A DNA stretch of 7,419 nt. It comes from Anaerolineae bacterium. GTDB taxonomy: Bacteria > Chloroflexota > Anaerolineae > Anaerolineales > Anaerolineaceae. Positions 1 to 5,777 of the stretch are shown piece by piece (positions within the stretch are counted from its first letter, which is position 1; each line of letters begins with the position of its first letter). Location of the stretch: contig JACRAG010000003.1 of assembly GCA_016213455.1 (NCBI GenBank), positions 1 through 7,419 on the forward strand, given 5' to 3'. The notes under the pieces are model-generated. The model saw only the letters and a program-made list of their open reading frames with translations, had not been told where the DNA came from and did not search any database. Made by a program: the position numbers and the translations under genes.

Positions 1-318
1 ACGCCCCAGGCGGGGATCATCTTTCAGATATTCGGCAGCGTACAGCGCCACCAGCACGCCGATCCCGGCGATGAGCAGCGAAAAGAGCAGGCCCAGGCCG
101 TCCAGTCGCAGGCTGAGCGAAATCCCCAGTGTTGGCGCCCAGGCCAGGTCTTCGCGCAAAAAGGCACCAGCCTGCACAGCCGGAATCTGGAAGATCAGGT
201 AGAGTGTGATTCCCGCGGCAAAAGTCGCAGGCAGCCAGGCGGTCGCGCGTGGAAGCCGGCGGAACAACCAGGGCAGGGCGGCGGTGAGCGCCGCGCCGGT
301 CAGCAGTGTAGCCAGCAT
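1..318 (-). CDS. mrpA: Mrp/Mnh-type Na+/H+ antiporter subunit A, N-terminal part (runs off left edge)
   Basis: These are the first 106 codons of a minus-strand gene that stays open to the window edge. The protein begins [20 protein letters not shown] and is strongly hydrophobic, with helices near residues 3-19, 27-46 and 75-95. Residues 64-83 ([20 protein letters not shown]) match the conserved stretch before the second helix pair in MrpA/MnhA subunits, and this is followed by a run ending in LYAAEYL. MrpA is the large, NuoL-related subunit of the multi-subunit cation/proton antiporter in the cytoplasmic membrane, where it carries out proton translocation coupled to Na+ export. The family is usually about 750-950 residues, so most of the gene lies to the left. 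The ATG at 318-316 is chosen because the distance to the LDGL motif is normal for the family. No Shine-Dalgarno sequence precedes it, but a -10 box sits 6 bases upstream, which suggests a leaderless message. Other Mrp subunit genes would be expected beyond the left edge. A related NuoL/MrpD-type protein is the main alternative. Confidence 0.78.
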   Translation of the reverse strand, partial: MLATLLTGAALTAALPWLFRRLPRATAWLPATFAAGITLYLIFQIPAVQAGAFLREDLAWAPTLGISLSLRLDGLGLLFSLLIAGIGVLVALYAAEYLKDDPRLGR

Positions 319-324
319 GTGACT

Positions 325-352
325 ATTATACCGGAAATATTGCTACACGCAA
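325..352 (-). promoter_or_regulatory. Probable promoter of the mrpA-like gene (leaderless)
   Basis: On the minus strand a perfect TATAAT lies at 330-325, and a TTGCGT (partial match to TTGACA) at 352-347, 16 bases apart. Only AGTCAC separates TATAAT from the ATG of the mrpA-like gene, so transcription would begin at or next to the start codon. There is no ribosome binding site between them, which fits translation of a leaderless mRNA. Confidence 0.6.
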
Positions 353-416
353 TCAAATCCCGCACCAGCCTTATACAAACCTTGAGTTTTTTCAACCACC
401 ACGGCTGCTCCCAGAT

Positions 417-426
417 TGTTCGAACA
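417..426. repeat. 10-bp perfect palindrome TGTTCGAACA
   Basis: This is a perfect self-complementary decamer in the divergent mrpA/tetR intergenic region, 15 bases upstream of the first TetR-type operator. It differs in sequence from the TTGTC/GACAA operators, so if it is functional it would bind another regulator. A chance occurrence is possible. Confidence 0.3.
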
Positions 427-441
427 GCCCGGCTCAATAGT

Positions 442-457
442 TTGTCATTATTGACAA
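442..457. promoter_or_regulatory. Operator 1 (TetR-type palindrome) upstream of tetR
   Basis: This is a perfect inverted repeat, TTGTCA-TTAT-TGACAA. It shares the pattern TTGTCA, two variable-order bases, then GACAA with operator 2, whose centre lies 41 bp away, close to four helical turns. Its right half contains the TTGACA used as the -35 box at 451-456. A repressor bound here would cover the -35 region. Confidence 0.75.
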
Positions 458-479
458 TCTATAATTTTTATGCTTTAAT
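451..479 (+). promoter_or_regulatory. Promoter of the tetR-exporter operon
   Basis: A perfect -35 TTGACA (451-456) is followed after 17 bases by TTTAAT (474-479), which is preceded by an extended -10 TGC (471-473). The predicted transcription start is near 486, inside operator 2. The -35 is part of operator 1 and the end of the -10 overlaps the left arm of operator 2, so both ends of the promoter are controlled. A second TATAAT at 460-465 has no suitable -35 partner. Confidence 0.72.
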
Positions 480-503
480 AAATTGTCAATATCGACAATT
501 TAT
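478..503. promoter_or_regulatory. Operator 2 (TetR-type palindrome) over the transcription start
   Basis: Two perfect 10-base arms, ATAAATTGTC (478-487) and GACAATTTAT (494-503), flank a 6-base centre. The inner 16 bases (483-498) follow the same TTGTC...GACAA layout as operator 1. The site lies just before the tetR ribosome binding site (GAGGA, 506-510) and covers the predicted start of transcription. This is the usual arrangement for a TetR-family protein that represses its own operon. Confidence 0.8.
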
Positions 504-514
504 TTGAGGATAAC

Positions 515-1099
515 ATGGGACGTAAAAGCCTGGAAAAAATTCGAACACAGCAGCTGCTGGATGCCTTTATCGCCTGCATTCCGGAAAACGGCGTGGATGG
601 AACCAGCCTGGAAAAAATCGCCGAAAAAGCCGGCGTCACCCGCTCCATCATCCGCCATTACATCGGCAATCGAGAAGTATTGATTGCCGAATTGATCGAC
701 CATATCATCCAAACCAGCCTGGTTGAATTCGATCAGATCCTGAATGACCCCCAAAAAAGCATGGAGGAACGCCTCAATATCGCCCTTTTTGCCCCACGCG
801 ATAATTGGCAAACCGATAAGATCATCTTGAATGAACTGGTCAACGCAAAAGAACAATCCCCGGCGATTCAGAAACGAATCGCGGGCTTATTCGAAACCAT
901 GCTCGACCGGCTCACGATCACCCTTCACAAGGAAATGCCCCAGCGCAGCCGCGAAGCAGCGCAAGAGTTGGCCTATATCCTTTTCTGCATCTCCATGTCG
1001 CAAGACACCATGGTCTGGATGGGAATTTCGCCCTCCACAACTCGTTATGGACCATCGTTCGCAAATCAATTGATTCACACATATCTCGGAGCACCCTAA
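515..1099 (+). CDS. TetR-family transcriptional repressor
   Basis: This is a 194-residue protein, a normal length for TetR regulators. The N-terminal DNA-binding domain covers roughly residues 8-56: helix 1 carries LLDAFIACIPENGVDGTSL, and the helix-turn-helix is SLEKIAEKAGVTRSIIRHYIG (residues 31-51), followed by NREVLIAELI. This matches the TetR_N pattern, in which a tyrosine such as Y49 follows the recognition helix. Residues 60-194 form the helical ligand-binding and dimerisation domain, which is too variable to name the ligand. The ATG at 515 is chosen because GAGGA (506-510) precedes it at 4 bases and the HTH starts at the usual distance. Two palindromes of the same class enclose its promoter, so it probably represses itself and the membrane-protein gene that starts 2 bases after its stop. 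The likely inducer is a compound that the membrane protein handles (inference). Base composition is more AT-rich than in genes to the right. Confidence 0.9.
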   Translation: MGRKSLEKIRTQQLLDAFIACIPENGVDGTSLEKIAEKAGVTRSIIRHYIGNREVLIAELIDHIIQTSLVEFDQILNDPQKSMEERLNIALFAPRDNWQTDKIILNELVNAKEQSPAIQKRIAGLFETMLDRLTITLHKEMPQRSREAAQELAYILFCISMSQDTMVWMGISPSTTRYGPSFANQLIHTYLGAP

Positions 1100-1101
1100 G
1101 C

Positions 1102-1797
1102 ATGCTCGAAATTATCGGTATCACCCTCGGGCTCGCATTCGTCGATTGTTTGAACCCCGCGACCATCAGCACCATGGCGGTGCTGCTGCCCCTGGTCAAA
1201 CGGATTGAACATGCCCTCTCTTTTCTGTTCAGCACCTACCTGGTGTACTTTTTGGGCGGATTGGCGTTATTCTATGGCTTTGACCGGTTGTTGAAAGACC
1301 GGTTATCCCAATTTGTGAATCAGCACAGTCTTTGGGTTTATTCCGGTGAGATCCTGCTTGGCATCCTCCTGACCGGGTTTGGCATCACCATGTGGCTCAA
1401 GAATCGCCGGACAGGACAAAACCAACCTGCCGATCCGGCAGCGGTAACAGGATTAAAATCCGTCCATCCATCCTACCTGTTCCTGTTTGGAATCATCTCC
1501 ACCCTGAGCGACCTGCCCACCGCGCTTCCTTTGATTGCATTCATCGGGAAGATGGTTGACTTCAACCCTTCTCCCCTTTCCTTTTTTGGCCTGCTGTTAA
1601 TTTACGTGCTCATCTATGTTGCTCCATTGATCGCGCTGTATGTCATTTTTCGCACGGTCAAGGTAAAGATTCAACCCTTCACCCACTGGTTCATCAACTT
1701 CATTCACAAATTCACACAGTACGCAATGGCGCCATTGCTGGTTGGTTTGGGCATCTGGGCCATCCTGGACGGATTTCAACGTTTCACGACAGGATGA
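1102..1797 (+). CDS. Six-helix membrane protein of the LysE/GAP-like transporter group, TetR-controlled
   Basis: This is a 231-residue integral membrane protein. Helices are visible near residues 4-31, 38-59, 78-98, 125-149, 161-183 and 207-224. A polar, proline-containing cytoplasmic loop (about 100-122, with KNRRTGQNQ) divides it into two halves of three helices. The first half carries the motif DCLNPAT (15-21) and the second half SDLPTALP (136-143), a paired arrangement typical of the LysE/DsbD superfamily and close to the GAP (Sap/GPL-addressing) type proteins. No CxxC-type redox cysteine pair is present, so a CcdA/DsbD electron-transfer role is unlikely. The probable role is export of a small molecule or lipid precursor across the cytoplasmic membrane. 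It starts 2 bases after the tetR stop, with GGAG at 1088-1091, so the two genes are cotranscribed and probably translationally coupled. The substrate cannot be read from the sequence. Confidence 0.72.
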   Translation: MLEIIGITLGLAFVDCLNPATISTMAVLLPLVKRIEHALSFLFSTYLVYFLGGLALFYGFDRLLKDRLSQFVNQHSLWVYSGEILLGILLTGFGITMWLKNRRTGQNQPADPAAVTGLKSVHPSYLFLFGIISTLSDLPTALPLIAFIGKMVDFNPSPLSFFGLLLIYVLIYVAPLIALYVIFRTVKVKIQPFTHWFINFIHKFTQYAMAPLLVGLGIWAILDGFQRFTTG

Positions 1798-1968
1798 TCT
1801 CTGCCTGCAATCCGGTTAAGAGGTTGGTTAACCTGACAATCTTGTCCAATTTTCATGTAAAATCAAAGGGCTGGCTCCGAAGCCGATTGGTTGATTGCCG
1901 GCGACCCCTGATCAACCCACAACCTGCCCTACCATCCTTAATTTTGGTCCTTTCCATCTGGTATTACC
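1798..1968. other. Intergenic region with possible promoter and hairpins
   Basis: No gene was found in these 171 bases. The region holds a GACAA-TC-TTGTC inverted repeat (1835-1846) and a possible -10 TAAAAT (1858-1863). A CTGACA at 1833-1838 lies 19 bases upstream of the -10, which makes only a weak promoter. A 7-base stem pairs GGTTGAT (1889-1895) with ATCAACC (1911-1917) around a 15-base loop. It is not followed by a T-run, so it does not look like an intrinsic terminator. Transcription of the next gene group probably begins here. Confidence 0.4.
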
Positions 1969-2865
1969 ATGCAAGCTGCTTATCTCAACTTACCCCCTGG
2001 TGAACTGGCGCAACGCGCCGAACGCTTGAAAGCCATGCTCGAACCCTGCACCCTCTGCCCGCGCGGCTGCAAAGCCAACCGCCTGAGCGGAAAACCTGGA
2101 TTATGCAAAACCGGCGCCCATGCCTGGGTGGCGGGCTTTGAGGCGCACCACGGCGAGGAAGCCTGCATCAGCGGGTGGAAGGGCTCGGGGGTGGTGTTCT
2201 TCTCACGCTGCAGCCTGCACTGCGTTTACTGCCAGAACGCCGAACTCAGCCAGGCCTTTGATGGAAAAGAGCTGGATGCACCAGCATTGGCGGCTCTCTT
2301 TTTGCGCCTGCAGGCCGAAGGCTGCCACAACCTCAACCTGGTCACGCCTGGGCACGTCGCGGCGCAGATCGTTGAGGCGCTGGTGCTGGCGGTGCCGCAA
2401 GGGCTGACCCTGCCGCTGGTGTACAACACCTCCGGTTACGATTCGCTCGAAACGCTGGCCCTGCTGGACGGCATCGTGGACATCTACATGCCCGATCTGA
2501 AATACACCGACTCCAAATCCGCGCACATCTATTCCGGCGTCAAGAATTACCCCACGGTGAACCGCGCCGCGCTCAAAGAGATGCAGCGCCAGGTGGGCGA
2601 TCTGCAGGTGGATGAGGATGGCCTGGCCCGGCGCGGCCTGCTGGTGCGCCACCTGGTGCTGCCCAACCGAATCGCCGGTTCGATAGCCGCGGCGCGCTTC
2701 CTGGCCGAAGAAATTTCGCCGCGCGTGCACGTCAACGTGATGGACCAGTACTGGCCGGCTCACCTGGCGCAGCAATTCCCGCCGCTCAACCGCAAGGTCA
2801 CCGGCAAGGAAATGGCCGAAGCGCGTGAGGCGTTCCGCAATGCCGGCCTGATCCAGATGAACTGA
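1969..2865 (+). CDS. Radical SAM protein, PflX-like (COG1313)
   Basis: This is a 298-residue protein. The radical SAM cluster motif is CSLHCVYC (Cys81, Cys85, Cys88), which binds a [4Fe-4S] cluster and cleaves S-adenosylmethionine, and it is followed by QN. An N-terminal four-cysteine group (Cys27, Cys30, Cys34, Cys46, in the context CTLCPRGCKANR and GLCKTG) is the hallmark of PflX-like proteins and probably holds a second metal or Fe-S site. Further family-like stretches are the NLNLVTPGHV, YNTSGYDS and DIYMPDLKY regions, and NVMDQYWP near the C-terminus. The family resembles pyruvate formate-lyase activases, but its substrate is not established, and no glycyl radical enzyme gene is present here. 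The ATG at 1969 is chosen because the stretch YLNLPPGELAQRAERLKAML before the first cysteine matches the family's N-terminus. No good ribosome binding site precedes it. It is the first gene of a run that continues 13 bases later with the permease gene. Confidence 0.85.
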   Translation: MQAAYLNLPPGELAQRAERLKAMLEPCTLCPRGCKANRLSGKPGLCKTGAHAWVAGFEAHHGEEACISGWKGSGVVFFSRCSLHCVYCQNAELSQAFDGKELDAPALAALFLRLQAEGCHNLNLVTPGHVAAQIVEALVLAVPQGLTLPLVYNTSGYDSLETLALLDGIVDIYMPDLKYTDSKSAHIYSGVKNYPTVNRAALKEMQRQVGDLQVDEDGLARRGLLVRHLVLPNRIAGSIAAARFLAEEISPRVHVNVMDQYWPAHLAQQFPPLNRKVTGKEMAEAREAFRNAGLIQMN

Positions 2866-2878
2866 GCGCAAACCAAGC

Positions 2879-4482
2879 ATGCCCTGGGCGCAGAATTACG
2901 ATCCACTGAACAACACGCTGCTCTCCACCCTGGCAGCCTTTCTGCCGGCGGCGCTGCTGCTGGTATGTCTGGGGCTGCTGCGCCTGCGCGCGCACGTCGC
3001 CGCACTGATCGGCCTGGGCGCCACGCTGCTGACCGCGGTGGGCGTGTTCCACATGCCACTGGGTATGGCCGGCGCCGCGGGCCTGTTTGGCGCAGCCTAC
3101 GGACTGCTGCCCATCGGCTGGATCATCCTGAATGTCATTTCCTCTACCGCCTGACCGAAGAAAAAGGCCTGATGCAGGTGCTGCAAAACAGCCTGGCTGC
3201 CCTCACCCCTGACCGGCGTCTGCAGCTGGTGCTGGTAGCCTTCTGTTTTGGCGCATTCTTGGAAGGCGCAGCCGGATTTGGCACCCCGGTTGCTGTCACC
3301 GGCGCGCTGCTGGTGGGGTTGGGCTTTCCACCGCTGACCGCCGCCGGGCTGGCGCTGATCGCCAACACCGCTCCGGTGCCTTTCGCCGGGCTGGGCACCC
3401 CCATGATCGCCCTTTCGGCGGTGACCGGCCTGGATCTGCGCGCCCTCACCTGGACCACCGCGCTGCAGCTCAGCCTGTTTGATGTGCTGCTGCCCTTCTG
3501 GTTGGTGTGGGCTTTTGCCGGGCGCAAGGCCGCCTTTGAGGTCTGGCCGCCCCTGCTGGTCACCGGCTGCACCTTCGCCATCGCCCAGATCATCACCGCC
3601 GGGCTGCACGGCCCCTGGCTGGTGAACATTGTCAGCTCGCTGGCAGCCCTGGCGGCGCTGGCGCTCTTCCTGCGCGTCTGGAAACCCGCGCGCATCTTGC
3701 GCCTGCCCGGAGAAGCCCCCGCAGCACAGCAATCCCACACCCCGGCGGAGATGCGCCGCGCCTGGGCGCCCTGGGCGCTGCTCAGCGGACTGGTGTTTGT
3801 GTGGGGACTGCCGCAGGTGCGCGCCTTTCTGGACAGCTTCTCGCTGCTGCGCATTCCGGTGCCAGGATTGGATGGGCTGGCGCTGCGGGTTGTGCCCATC
3901 GCTGCCACACCGCGCCCCGAAGCCGCCGTGTTTGACCTGGCCTGGCTCTCCGCTTCAGGAACCGCCATCCTCATCGCTGCCGTGCTGGCCGGGCTGGGCC
4001 TGGGCTACCGCCTGCGCGAGCTGCCCGCGCGTTACGCCGCGGCCTTCAAGCAGGTGCGTTTCTCGCTGCTCACCATCGCCGCGATGATGGCGCTGGGCTT
4101 TGTGGCGCGCTACGCCGGGCTGGACGCCGCCATGGGTCTGGCCCTGGCAGGCACCGGCGCGCTCTACCCCTTCTTCGGCACCCTGCTGGGCTGGCTGGGC
4201 GTCTTCATCACCGGCTCCGACACCTCCTCCAACGTGCTCTTCGGCAGCCTGCAGCGAATCACCGCCGAGCGCCTGGGCTTCGACCCACTGGTGATGGCTT
4301 CGGCCAACAGCGCCGGCGGGGTGATGGGCAAAATGGTCAACGCGCAGAGTGTGGCCGTGGCAGGCGCGGCGGTGGGCATGACCGGCAAGGAAGGCGACAT
4401 CCTGCGCTTTGTGTTCTTCCACAGCCTGGCGCTGGCCGCCCTGGTGGGCCTGGTGGTGCTGGGCATGGCCTATCTGTTCTAA
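2879..4482 (+). pseudogene. lctP: L-lactate/glycolate permease (LctP/LldP family), interrupted by a frameshift
   Basis: Two reading frames together give one permease of about 534 residues, close to the usual 530-590. The first frame (from ATG 2879) encodes the normal N-terminus, MPWAQNYDPLNNTLLSTLAA through LLPIGWIILNVI, and then runs into STA and a stop at 3152-3154. The homology continues in another frame from 3139 with FLYRLTEEKG. That frame includes FLEGAAGFGTPVAV, the family signature, and LALIANTAPVPFAGLGTP. Near the C-terminus it has GVFITGSDTSSNVLFGSLQ and ANSAGGVMGKMVNAQSVAVA. One extra T in the T-run at 3138-3140 would restore the whole protein. The family takes up lactate or glycolate with protons through about 12-14 membrane helices. 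Because all motifs downstream are intact, the break is either very recent or a sequencing/assembly error. Both the 13-base gap from the radical SAM gene and the 3-base gap to the cyclase-family gene suggest one operon. No clear ribosome binding site is seen. Confidence 0.85.
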
Positions 4483-4485
4483 ACC

Positions 4486-5187
4486 ATGAAAACCATCTCC
4501 TACACCACGGTACTGGATCTCTCGCACCCGTTGGATGCAGCAGCGCCGCGCTGGCCGGGCGACCCGCCCGTGCAGATCGAGCCTGCCGCCAGCCTGGAGC
4601 GCGACGGCTACCGGTTGAGCCGCGTCAGCCTGGGGGAGCATACCGGTACGCACCTCAACGCCCCGGCGCACTTCATCGACGGCGGCGCGACGCTGGACGC
4701 CATCTCTCCCGAGCGGCTGGTGCTGCCCGCCGCGCGGCTCGATTTCAGCGCCGCCTGCGCCGCCAACCCCGACGCGGTCTTCGGCCTGGCTGAATTGGCC
4801 GCCTGGGAAGCCCAACACGGGCCTTTCCCCGCCGGCGCATTGGCTTTGCTTCACACCGGCTGGCAGTCTCGCTGGCCCGACGCGCAGCGCTTCTTCAACC
4901 CCGACGAAGCGGGACGCCTGCACTTCCCCGGCTTTGGGCTGGATGCCGCCCGCCGGCTGCTGGAAGAGCGCGGCGCAGCCGGGCTGGGCAGCGATGCCCA
5001 CGGCGTGGAGACTGGCCTGGACGAGACCTTTGCCGTCAACCGCCTGGCGCTTTCGCGCGGCGCGCTGGTGCTGGAAAACCTGTGCAACCTCGATCAACTG
5101 CCCGTCACCGGCGCCACCCTCCTCATCGGCGTCTTGCCGCTGCGCGGCGGCAGCGGCGCCCCGGCGCGCGTGCTGGCGCTGGTTTGA
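4486..5187 (+). CDS. Cyclase-family protein (kynurenine formamidase-like metal hydrolase)
   Basis: This is a 233-residue soluble protein. It begins with LDLSHPLDAAAPRWPGD, the typical opening of the Cyclase family (PF04199), and carries the signature HTGTHLNAPAHF (residues 52-63). Later stretches are LLHTGWQSRW (121-130), LHFPGFG (145-151), GLGSDAHGVETGLDE (166-180), FAVNRLAL (182-189) and LVLENLCNLDQLP (194-206). Known members hydrolyse amides or lactones with a divalent metal, for example N-formylkynurenine. In those enzymes the signature reads HxGTHxDxPxHF and a histidine stands where Asn185 is here. This protein has Asn58 and Asn185 instead, while His52, His56 and Glu197 remain. The pattern seems to belong to a distinct subgroup rather than to decay, since the rest is well conserved. 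The ATG lies 3 bases after the permease stop, so translation is probably coupled. The permease may supply its substrate or remove its product, but the substrate is unknown. Confidence 0.82.
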   Translation: MKTISYTTVLDLSHPLDAAAPRWPGDPPVQIEPAASLERDGYRLSRVSLGEHTGTHLNAPAHFIDGGATLDAISPERLVLPAARLDFSAACAANPDAVFGLAELAAWEAQHGPFPAGALALLHTGWQSRWPDAQRFFNPDEAGRLHFPGFGLDAARRLLEERGAAGLGSDAHGVETGLDETFAVNRLALSRGALVLENLCNLDQLPVTGATLLIGVLPLRGGSGAPARVLALV

Positions 5188-5202
5188 TTCCCCGCGCGGG
5201 AC

Positions 5203-5246
5203 AAAAACAACCTCCCCCACCGGTCTGGTGAGGGAGGTTGTTTTTT
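5203..5246. terminator. Bidirectional intrinsic terminator between convergent genes
   Basis: A long stem is formed by ACAACCTCCC-C-CACC pairing with GGTG-A-GGGAGGTTGT around the 5-base loop GGTCT (5222-5226), with one C/A mismatch (5217/5231). It is bordered by A5 (5203-5207) on the left and T6 (5241-5246) on the right, so each strand has a T-run after the hairpin. It lies between the cyclase-family stop at 5187 and the minus-strand stop at 5262 and can end transcription from both sides. Confidence 0.93.
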
Positions 5247-5261
5247 GATGTAGTTGGTGTG

Positions 5262-5777
5262 TTACTCGGTCATATCCTTGCGGCGCAGGATCAGGTACAG
5301 CCCCACCGCCACCAGGATGATCGGCCAGCCCTGACCGAAGTACTCCAGCGCCTTCAGGCCAGGTTCACCGGAGAGCAACAGCCCGCCGATGGTCGCCATG
5401 ATGCCGCCGGGGATCAACGGCCACCAGACCAGCTTGCCGCGCGCGGTGTACAGCGAGAGCAGGGTGATCAGGAAGAAACCGCCCGCCAGCGAGAGCAGAA
5501 CCGCCGCGCCTTCGGACTCGCCCTGCAGGTTGGCCATCGGGCCTTCCACCAGGTAAACGCCGGTCGCCAGCCCGGAGAGAATGCTGCCGGGGATGATCAG
5601 GCCGGTCGAGCGCATCAACATGCCCCAGACCAGGAAGAGTACGCCGGGCGCCAGCAGCACCAGGAAGCCGGGCAGGTCGAACAGGTTGGCTGCCAGGGAC
5701 ATCAGGCCGATGACGATCAGAATACCGCCCGCGATGTAAGCGTTCTTTTTGTTTTTGGGTTCGATTTGCGTGGACAT
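5262..5777 (-). CDS. Six-helix membrane protein, LiaF/DUF5668-like
   Basis: This is a 171-residue, highly hydrophobic protein. After a charged N-terminus (MSTQIEPKNKKN) there are helices near residues 13-30, 38-55, 59-77, 91-111, 117-135 and 150-164, and it ends in RRKDMTE. The stretches YIAGGILIVIGLMSLAANLF and WPIILVAVGLYLILRRK, with WP before the last helix, resemble the LiaI/LiaF-like transmembrane domain. In other bacteria such domains belong to cell-envelope stress sensing and membrane regulation. Here no LiaRS-type kinase or regulator is adjacent, so the role is unknown. The start is secure: AAGGAG (5789-5784) lies 6 bases before the ATG. The gene is convergent with the cyclase-family gene, sharing its terminator, and divergent from the radical SAM gene at 6042. 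It is probably transcribed on its own. Confidence 0.75.
   Translation of the reverse strand: MSTQIEPKNKKNAYIAGGILIVIGLMSLAANLFDLPGFLVLLAPGVLFLVWGMLMRSTGLIIPGSILSGLATGVYLVEGPMANLQGESEGAAVLLSLAGGFFLITLLSLYTARGKLVWWPLIPGGIMATIGGLLLSGEPGLKALEYFGQGWPIILVAVGLYLILRRKDMTE

Noticed and set aside
1889..1917. The GGTTGAT/ATCAACC stem as the terminator of the tetR-exporter operon or as a riboswitch
   Set aside because: There is no T-run, the loop is 15 bases, and no known riboswitch core is visible. It is kept only as a note in the intergenic entry.
1794..2003. A small plus-strand frame starting in an ATGA overlap with the exporter stop
   Set aside because: The overlap looks like coupling, but the 69-residue peptide has no recognisable features, no ribosome binding site of note, and runs into the PflX-like gene.
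2203..2880. A 225-codon minus-strand open frame over the PflX-like gene
   Set aside because: The plus strand carries the radical SAM and N-terminal cysteine motifs; this frame is its shadow.
2965..3138. The apparent N-terminus of the long permease frame (MSGAAAPARARRR...)
   Set aside because: This Arg-rich stretch is not permease-like. The true N-terminus is in the frame starting at 2879, which shows that the frame changes near 3139.
3131..3154. Programmed -1 ribosomal frameshift in the permease gene
   Set aside because: There is no X XXY YYZ slippery heptamer in the correct frame (the codons are GTC ATT TCC), and I saw no obvious downstream stem. A missing base is the simpler reading.
3955..5220. 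A 421-codon minus-strand open frame across the permease and cyclase-family genes
   Set aside because: It overlaps two genes with clear family motifs, and its translation is rich in Gln, His, Gly and Arg, which is typical of an antisense shadow in high-GC DNA.
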